Shown here: in pieces, positions 19,808 through 26,844 of the stretch | Numbering within the stretch: the stretch's first letter is position 1 | Layout: every line of letters begins with the position of its first letter | Source of the DNA: Pelargonium cotyledonis | Lineage: Eukaryota; Streptophyta; Magnoliopsida; Geraniales; Geraniaceae | NCBI GenBank assembly: GCA_036897625.1 | Contig: JAYMTA010000564.1 | Location: 1-26,844, forward strand | Direction of reading: 5' to 3' | Length of the DNA stretch: 26,844 nucleotides | Program-made: the position numbers and the translations under genes | The notes under the pieces: model-generated | Database searches by the model: none | What the model was told of the DNA's origin: nothing | The model's input: only the letters and a program-made list of their open reading frames with translations

Positions 19808-21596
19808 ATTTGAAAAACAATATCTTTGGCCTCTCTCTCTCCCTCTATCTCTATATGCTTAGAGCTCTAGCCTTACACAAGCATGCATATATTTGAAGCT
19901 AGACCCATAAACTATTGAGGAACAAAAATAATGGAGGTTTCAGCTTTTGGGTTTTGTGGGGTGTGATCCAATGGCTCTATTAGAAAATGGTGTGGGGCCA
20001 ATACTATTTTATAAGAGGAAATTAGATTTGAGATTTGCCAGGTTGCCTTGGCAGTTTTAGATAGAACTGATAATTTAGACATGAATTTACAGGCAACTGG
20101 AACCCGATAAAAGAATTTGAGTTTGGATAACATAAAATATGAATCTAATTAGTATGTCGGCCGGGTTTGATTCAAATACTTTTCAAGGAATTGTGGGTTA
20201 GGTCGGTCGTCGGCCTAATTTGCACATACTACACATGGCCTGGAAGTGCACTTTTAAATCGTCTAATAAAAAAATAGCTTTCGAGTTTGCGAAAATTTGA
20301 TGTGAAGATGCACTCATTATAAATAAACTATATATATTTATATATAAGGGATTTGGGTATTTGAAAGTTGAATCATGTGATTCAACCATAAATTTGATTT
20401 TTTTGTCATCTCCTAGTTTCATCTATTCATTTTTAATATCTTTGTGGCTAAAAAGTTGAAAACATTTGGCTGATTTTTGCAGCACTAGGCACACCCGTGA
20501 ACCCATTTTGCATTACCTTTCTCTTTTTTCATTTTATTAATTTAAATATTTATTCTCATTTTATTGATTAATTTTGTCATTTTCTTTCACAACCATAGTT
20601 GCTTGTGATCTTTCTTGTGACCCTTTTGTGCCTTGCATCATTCACAATATCCTTTTCCATCACATCCCAACCAAAACCTAAACCCATGTGATGTCCACTA
20701 TGTATTGTATTGTATTGGAGAGTATATTTGTAGAAGCTAGTAGATTTCAAAAAGAGCCATTATTGTTGAACTTGAATACATGTTGCCTAAATTTAGTAGA
20801 TGAGCTTTTGTTTCTTGTCTCATTCTCTTTGGTGGTTTCACAAAGTGCTTTTATAGAGTCATGAAAGTGTTGTCAAGTCTAAGAACTTGAGGTTGGTTCT
20901 TTTGGATTAGTGTTAGTAATGGTACAAAAAAATTGGTTCAATTTGGTACATCAACTCTTAATTTGTGACAATATCAAGCGGTTAACTAAAAATTAAGATA
21001 ATAATCAAATCATTTGAAAGTTCAAAACTTGATAGGTGAATGTTCAATATTACTTTTTTGTTTTATATTACAACACGTCCCTTATATGTCAGTCCATTTA
21101 AGCCTTTTAAGTGGACAAATTAAAGAGATGTGATACATTTACCAGTGAGAGATGGCTAAGATAGAGAGCTCAAGCTGACTTTAAAAGATGATGACAGACA
21201 TATAGAAACCCTAGAGAAATGAGAAAATATAGAAAATCATGTAAAATTTTGCGTTAGGTTTTCATCATGTAAAAGTTCGGTTGCAAATTTAGTGTATTTC
21301 ATGTTTAAAACCCTAAACCGATCCGACCCTGGCTCCATAATGAGGCATATACTAACTATAAACAACCACATACAATAAAAATTAATATCCCCATTTACAC
21401 AAATAAATTTCATCTTCTATTAATCTAAACCATCCCTATATACATTTTACTATAATGAAATGAAGAAAAAAAAAACTTACAAAAAAAGCCCTTATTTGTC
21501 TAAGACTTGAAGTTAAAAAAATATTCTTAAGCTACTCAAAAGCTTCTTTCTACAAAACAAATCAGCTTTCAGTCACTTCCTGAACAACTTGTAAAA
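19808..21596. other. Intergenic DNA between the secreted-protein and PRAF-type genes
   Basis: Next to 19807 there is a CT/GA-rich leader (19830-19860) and a CATGCA RY motif with an AT-rich TATA-like word near 19882-19895. These may be the promoter of the secreted-protein gene. A worn MITE candidate lies at 20062-20231. The rest (20232-21596) is AT-rich with no gene; the end next to 21596 should be the PRAF 3' untranslated region. Confidence 0.5.
20062..20231. mobile_element. Worn hAT-like MITE, same family
   Basis: The left end TAGAACTGATAATTTAGAC is close to the family end. The inside has GGCCGGGTTTGATTC and GGTCGGTCGTCGGCC. The right end GGCCTAATTTGCACATACTA is only loosely related, and no 8-bp flank match was found. 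Confidence 0.4.
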
Positions 21597-24500
21597 TTAA
21601 TCATTTGAGTTAGTATATCCTTCAATGTCAAATTTTTGGTACACCAAAGCTTGATTCTCCTCCCACCATCTCTTCGCTTCTTGCTCGCTAAATATTTTCC
21701 GACTGCAAGGAAAAAAAAAATCTCAATCCCGGGCATTTGAACAAACAAAACTCGATCTTAGAGCTGACAGTTTGGACAAAACCGACCAAGTTTTGGGTTG
21801 GACTACAAGAATATGCACATTTTGTGCAAAACCCAAAACCCGACCTGTGACACAAGACATCGATGCCTTTTGCAGATTGGGTTAGGTGGTTTCAACCTAA
21901 AGTCCAAATTGTGAGCTCTACTCGACTACACACACAAAAAGATTGATTAACCAAATATTTACTTGAATCTTAGTCGTTTTAGCCCTCTTTGCCCGTTCGC
22001 TAGACTCGTGAACGTAATGTACACGCCAGGCTCGTATTGTTTGACCCATTCCTGCTGCTTCGGTGTTTTAGCTCCATTTTGCTGACATTTACGGGTTCCT
22101 GCATCCTCCAGCCTTGCATTGTCATTGCACGACTCGTACATGGATTTTAGTGTATTAGAGAACACTATAGGAGACCCGCAAAGGCTGGATGTCCGGGAAA
22201 ATCCATCCCGAGCACAGCTTTCTGTACGTATAGGCGCCATTTGAGGCACATTTGAATCCAACCCGTCTTTTGGTTGTATTTTCTCCGACAACGTGTGAAT
22301 CTGCGCTTAACGATGTAGTTGAATATCAAGAAATGGCTAAGAAAACCCGAACGAGCAATTTAAGACCAATATAGGGTTCGATGGGCACAAATAAAATAGA
22401 TGTACAAGAAAAGTACCTGTAATGCCAATGCTCGTATAACCTCTTTCGCTGCTTTACTATTGGCCGCTTCGTCTCTTGCCACAGACCAAGCCTTGTCGGT
22501 CCTTTCTGTACATTCTTGAAGCTTCTTGCTTCTGACTTGACATTGCTTTTCGAGGATCTTAACCTGTTAGGAACATATGGATATCGGTTTATAGAATTAT
22601 TGGAGAAGCGCATAGAATTGCCTCGTTGCCAAGAAACAAACGATAAAATTTGAAGTTTTCGGGAATACCTCAGTTCGTAGCCTCCGAATTTCCTCTGCAA
22701 GCATCTTATTTTCTGATTGAAACATGTCTTCCTCAGCATTCCCGACACTGGATATTGAGGGTTCCGAAGATACATGACGAATTGACACACTGTTTTTGCA
22801 AAAATCAGTTTCAAAAAACCCGGAACATTGTACTTGTCCCCATGGCGGCATTATAGCCCGCAGAGGAGAAGCTTGCTCGTTGGTCCTTTCCCGGGTTTGA
22901 TTTTCGGCATTCCGAAGTTGCCCGGTGGATTTTATCGATAAGGTTTCTTCTCTGGAATCTTCTCTATCGATATCAGAAGACGGTTTTTGAGTGATCAATA
23001 GCTGCCTCGGGCTCTGATTTTCCATTATCCGTGGCCTCACAGAATGTGTAAGCCTATCAAGATGATCAAAGCATGGATCACAAACCCGAGAAGGCTTGCT
23101 TTTATTAGGCGCCAGAGACGCATTGCGCACTTTCTTGCTACTACACGCCTGGCAAAAGAGAAGGCCACAGTTATAGCAATTATGCTTTTTTCGGGTAAAT
23201 CCGAAAGGCATTTTACATCCCTTGCACGCCGACTGGTCATGAATTGAAATAGACTTGTGTAAGGATATTGCAGCTGTTACATTCGTCCCACAAGCAATGC
23301 TTTCGATTTTTCTATCACTTAACACTTCCACAAGAGTCGGGGAGCTGCGATCTTCGGTATCCCCTAACCCTAATTGCCCATTTAAGCCCTTTCCCCAAGT
23401 GTAGACATTTCCCTTCGATGTCATGACAGCGACATGATATGATCCCGAAGTAATGTTTGTAACGAACTCGTCTTTAAGCTTCCCTTCAACAAGTGTGACC
23501 GATTTGTCCTTAGCATTCGGGTTCCCGAGCTGTCCGTGGATTGAGCTTCCCATTGTATACACTAAACCCGTATCAGTAAGCCCAACGGTCAACATTCTTC
23601 CACAAGAAACTTGAACAAAGTCGTGATCCACGAGTTGCGCGACACATGTTGGTAAAAGCTTCTTCTCTGTATCACCATGCCCGAGCCTCCCCTTATCCCC
23701 ATCCCCCCACGTGAAGAGCTTCCCAATGGCATTTTGGTACTTACAGCGATCAACCATAATTTCCACAATTGCAGCTGTGTGCCACGACCCACAGGCAACT
23801 GATTTTACTGTTAAACCCTTGAGCAATTTCACTTCTTTTGGTTTTGAGGCGATTTCAAGGTTCCCGTGGCCGAGCACCCCGAAAGTCCCGTCCCCGTAAG
23901 TAAATAGCTGCCCAGAGGTTGATACAATCGCCGTGTGCCACTCTCCACAAGCAACACTTGCTATGCTTATACCATCCAAAGGACCGAAAAGTTTATGCGG
24001 CCACCATTTGTTTTGCCTTCTCTCATCGCACAACATAGACCCATTTTCGCCCCAAGTATAAAGTTCTCCGGATTCTGTCAAAGCACAAGTTTGGTATTCG
24101 CCACAAGCAATGTACTTTACACGAACTCCACTAAGAGAATCAACAATTTTTGGGTCATGCGAGTCCAAATTAACCCTATGCCCGAGCCTACCCCCGTTTC
24201 CATCCCCCCAACAGAACACTTCCCCATGTTTAGTAACTAACCCGGCATGTTTACCGCCCAAGGAAACGCTACGCACATCAAGCATCATAGTCGATTCAAG
24301 GACTTTCGGCAACAAAGCATCCACACCAAAATTATCAAATCCGCCCCCTAAAACCCCTCCGTCTATTCCTTCGCCCCAAATCAAAACGTCCTTCAAAATG
24401 TCATTCTTTCCTATCTGCTGAGACCCGAGCAACTGATCAACGGGTATGTTATTCTCAAATCCCGAGCTTCCAACACTTGATCCTCCTCTTTTCTTGAGAC

Positions 24501-25949
24501 TATTTGGTTTAATAAACGGAGAATTCGGGATCAAGATATCCATACCATTGTGCATTTGTGTCAAACCCGATTCAGATGCATAAAAGCTCTCAGAAGCACA
24601 AGACAAGCCATCGGAAAATGACTTCTCGGAAACTGACATTGTTGGACTGCCACACACGCTATGCACCTTCAATAAGTAGAAAACGATGGCTATAAACTTT
24701 CACATGATTTTCACGTCCAACACAATGTCATGTTATCAGAAACTCTCAACTAATGAAAATAAAAAGAAAATTGTTTAAAACCTGAGAATATCCTGTGGCG
24801 ACCTCAAGGAGTTCGAGATTGTACTTCCTCCGAGCATAACCTGAGGGGCTGCTGGCACAGCTTTGTGCACCTCTGCGACTCCTGGAACCGTTAAACAATC
24901 GGGACTGATGATACCTAGATATCAAGGTTTTTAAGCCTAAAAACCAAGAATCAGCCTGCGCTTTGTCCTTGCATATCTATGTAACATATATTATACATAA
25001 ATCTCAGCCAAAATAACGAAAACACAAAATGGGTAAATTATGAATAACTCGTAGTATTGCCCACAAACACATTACCAACTTAAAGATTTTTCAGGACAGT
25101 TACCAACCTAGTAACTTTCTTGACTCTTTTAAGATAAAACACTGTTTTACCCCTTATAGACTCTTAAATTTTCAACTCATACCTCCAAATACCACACAAA
25201 AAATAAGGATTTTCATACATATAGTAGATGAATGAGAACAGAATTAGTACTTATTTTTTAAGAAACGAGAGTGGATATTCTTTAGGTTTAAAATAGACTT
25301 TTTCACCCCTTAGACTTTAAGAGTGTAAAGGTTAAAACAGTCTTTTCACCTCAAAGAGTCAACAAAATTACTAATAAAATGGGTGACTAAACTTAAGATC
25401 AGTTAGGTGTTTGTGGACAATACTTCTTAATTACCTCAATACAAAATTACGTATTTAAGTCATCAAGTGACTTGACAAAAACGAGAAGTGTCCGAAGATT
25501 ACCAGATCCAATGAACGTTCACCGTTGGCATAGACAAGCGAAAATGACTGACACTCCCGATCCAATTGGAGATGCCGCTGAAAATTCATCTACGACACGA
25601 AATATCACAATAAGACAGGTATGAGAAAAGGCATCGAGCAAAGGAATACAATATCAAAAAATAATTTAATGTTACTTACTGTCCTCTGCCCTGGTACGAT
25701 CTTCGAAACCGAGCTCAATCTCAACTGTTTTTCCTTCTGCCCCGAGTACCAAATCAAATGCTTTTCGTCCTGTAAGCCCGGAGCCAATCAAATTCACATG
25801 TTTAGGAAGAAAATTCTGATTCCTTGAAATATATGTTTATGAAAGAATCACAAGAAACATACCGTGGAAAGCCTAAAAGGGCAGAATTTTGGCTTCCCTC
25901 TCCGCCCGCACTTTAAAAGATGAGCACCTTTCTTTATGGTCAAAATTGC
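21597..25949 (-). CDS. PRAF1-like: PH-RCC1-FYVE-BRX domain protein (PRAF type), lacking first coding exon
   Basis: Exons 25949..25863, 25769..25680, 25589..25503, 24976..24782, 24666..22669, 22563..22417, 22300..21963 and 21702..21597 (3048 nt, 1015 aa plus stop) start at AILTIKKGAHLLKCGRRGKP. A PH domain spans about 1-115 (HLIWYSGQKEKQLRLSSVSK, SLVYANGERSLDLICKDKA). RCC1 repeats follow, with blocks such as FCWGDGNGGRLG, FTWGDGDKGRLG and YTWGKGLNGQLG. A FYVE zinc finger reads CKGCKMPFGFTRKKHNCYNC, LLFCQAC and RVCDPCFDH. A coiled coil (ENKMLAEEIRRLRTE to VIRALALQ) and a C-terminal BRX domain (WVKQYEPGVYITF, RWWEENQALVYQKFDIEGY) complete the order known for PRAF proteins. These bind phosphoinositides, and the RCC1 part has been linked to Rab exchange. 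The FYVE motif has RKKHNCYNCG rather than R+HHCR, as is usual in the plant family. Only the short first exon ending ...DIEQ in relatives is missing, probably upstream of 26844 or hidden in repeats. Confidence 0.95.
21759..21920. mobile_element. hAT-like MITE in the last PRAF intron
   Basis: The left end TAGAGCTGACAGTTTGGAC and right end GTCCAAATTGTGAGCTCTA are 19-bp inverted repeats with two mismatches. The flanks CTCGATCT (21751-21758) and CTCGACTA (21921-21928) share the first five bases. It is 162 bp with internal AACCCGACC words. It sits in the last intron (21703-21962). Confidence 0.75.
25053..25424. mobile_element. 372-bp MITE with about 22-bp terminal inverted repeats in a PRAF intron
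   Basis: The left end is AGTATTGCCCACAAACACAT. The right end, reverse complemented, is AGTATTGTCCACAAACACCT. Further inside, TAACTTTCTTGACTC is mirrored by GAGTCAACAAAATTA. No open frame. I could not settle a target duplication, so the superfamily is open. It lies in the intron between 24977 and 25502. Confidence 0.7.
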
Positions 25950-26081
25950 CTACACGGTAGCAAATAAAACTTAAAATCAAAAATTGTAAATTACCGGAAG
26001 AACAAGAACTGAAAATTATGTCTTGTTCGAGGTATGAGAAATTAAATTGAAACCCAGTTTTTGGCTTGCTCAATTCTATCA

Positions 26082-26390
26082 TTAACAGAAAACACAACAG
26101 TTTCATGAGAAAATCCCAAATCATCAATGATAATACAATAACCAAATAAAATAAAATACAGAATAAATGCAAAAAATGTGTATAGTAGATGAATTCCAAA
26201 ACCACTCAACAACAATTACACTAGAAAAACCAAATTCATAAATAGAATTACAGAATAAATGCAACAACAATAAGTGTGAATAGCATAAACTACTTGTTAT
26301 AAGAAAACCCAATAGTTACATGAGAAAAACCAATGACTGAATGATACTATGACACTAAAAAATGTAATTACAGAATAAAACAAACAAAAA
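26082..26390. repeat. Diverged AT-rich direct repeats
   Basis: AACACAACAGTTTCATGAGAA (first 20 bases from about 26090) recurs as AACCCAATAGTTACATGAGA near 26306. TACAGAATAAATGCAA occurs near 26158 and 26250, with TACAGAATAAAACAAA near 26368. Two to three worn tandem units of about 90-210 bp are likely. No gene seen. Confidence 0.45.
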
Positions 26391-26446
26391 AGGTAAAATG
26401 GTAAAACAATATAAATTCCATAAACTACCCATTAATGGAATTACAA

Positions 26447-26844
26447 GAGGTTTTTTTTTTATCTCCAATGGTCCCTGAATTTTGCAGTTTGTTCCGCAAT
26501 AGTCCCCGTACTTTAAATCGTTCCGGAGACATCCAAAAATGAGAATTCTGTTCCGCCATGGTCCATTCCGTCAATTTTTTAACGGAATCCGTTAAGTGAT
26601 GCTTACCTGTCAATTTCCTCACAAAAGACACACTCTCATCCTATGTGGCACTCCACGTCAGCATCCCACATTGGAAAAAAGCCTCCAAAATTAATTTAAT
26701 GGGGAAAATTACCATTTTACCCCTTTCTTCTTCCTCACCGGCTGCTTGCAACCAAGAACCCTAACCCTAACCCTAACCTATATCCGGTTGCAGATTGGTG
26801 GTCGGGAGATCGAAAGGAGGGGCTGCGGATCGGAGGTCGCCAGC
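26447..26844. repeat. Edge of a dispersed repeat, possibly the terminal region of a Mutator-like element
   Basis: GGTCCCTGAATTTTGCAGTTT is followed by three modules beginning GTTCCG (near 26491, 26520 and 26550), then TTAACGGAATCCGTTAA. Such ggtccctgaa/gttccg blocks are common in plant dispersed repeats. A short (CCCTAA)3 run lies at about 26758-26778. The right boundary is outside the window, so class and length stay uncertain. Confidence 0.35.

Noticed and set aside
22326-22814. 162-codon minus-strand frame overlapping the PRAF coiled-coil exons
   Set aside because: Shadow frame; the coiled coil and exon joins VKILEKQCQV..VIRALALQ are the coding choice.
26055-26095. A minus-strand frame reading DRIEQ as the missing PRAF first exon (relatives end DIEQ)
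   Set aside because: No GT donor follows the Q codon and no ATG-led exon fits upstream; judged a coincidence.
26758-26778. (CCCTAA)3 run as interstitial telomeric DNA
   Set aside because: Plant telomeres are CCCTAAA and the run is only three units. It sits within a dispersed repeat, or may be an ordinary telobox-like leader motif.

Overview
This is nuclear DNA from a flowering plant, most likely a eudicot. Genes are split by AT-rich introns with GT..AG borders. Intergenic DNA is AT-rich and holds microsatellites and small inverted-repeat transposons. Promoters carry plant motifs (telobox AAACCCTAA, site II TGGGCY). The proteins read as ordinary plant families. I see no bacterial operon, CRISPR array, tRNA, rRNA or recognisable LTR element.

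Layout. (1) 1-502, minus: first two coding exons of an acyl-activating enzyme (AMP-dependent acyl-CoA synthetase), running off the left edge. (2) 503-5853: gene-poor DNA with a CACTA-like relic and hAT-like MITEs. (3) 5854-7346, minus: five-exon gene for a 198-aa protein with a signal peptide and one C-terminal membrane segment, function unknown. (4) 9174-10590, minus: ribosomal protein eS25. It shares a roughly 430-bp divergent promoter rich in site II motifs with (5) 11024-13998, plus: a SET-domain protein of the SDG40 type. (6) 14516-15217, minus: four tandem copies of one box C/D snoRNA, under an apparent promoter with TATA box, telobox and site II motifs. The annotated proteins do not explain this cluster. 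(7) 15930-19807, minus: eleven-exon gene for a 412-aa secreted protein of a conserved plant family without assigned function. It has a 14-nt microexon and a degenerate minisatellite in intron 1. (8) 21597-25949, minus: PH-RCC1-FYVE-BRX (PRAF-type) gene, lacking only its first coding exon. (9) 25950-26844: AT-rich direct repeats and the edge of a dispersed repeat.

A dispersed short element with ends near TAGAGCTGACAATTTGGAC recurs across the window. Several copies have 8-bp flanking matches, which fits a non-autonomous hAT family; copies lie in introns of genes 5 and 7 and beside gene 8. eS25 and the snoRNA cluster both serve ribosome production and share the telobox plus site II promoter style. 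The other genes have no evident joint pathway.

Exon borders were placed by eye from splice signals, reading frame and family memory. The summed exon lengths of the four genes with both ends in the window are exact multiples of three. No alignment or database search was run.
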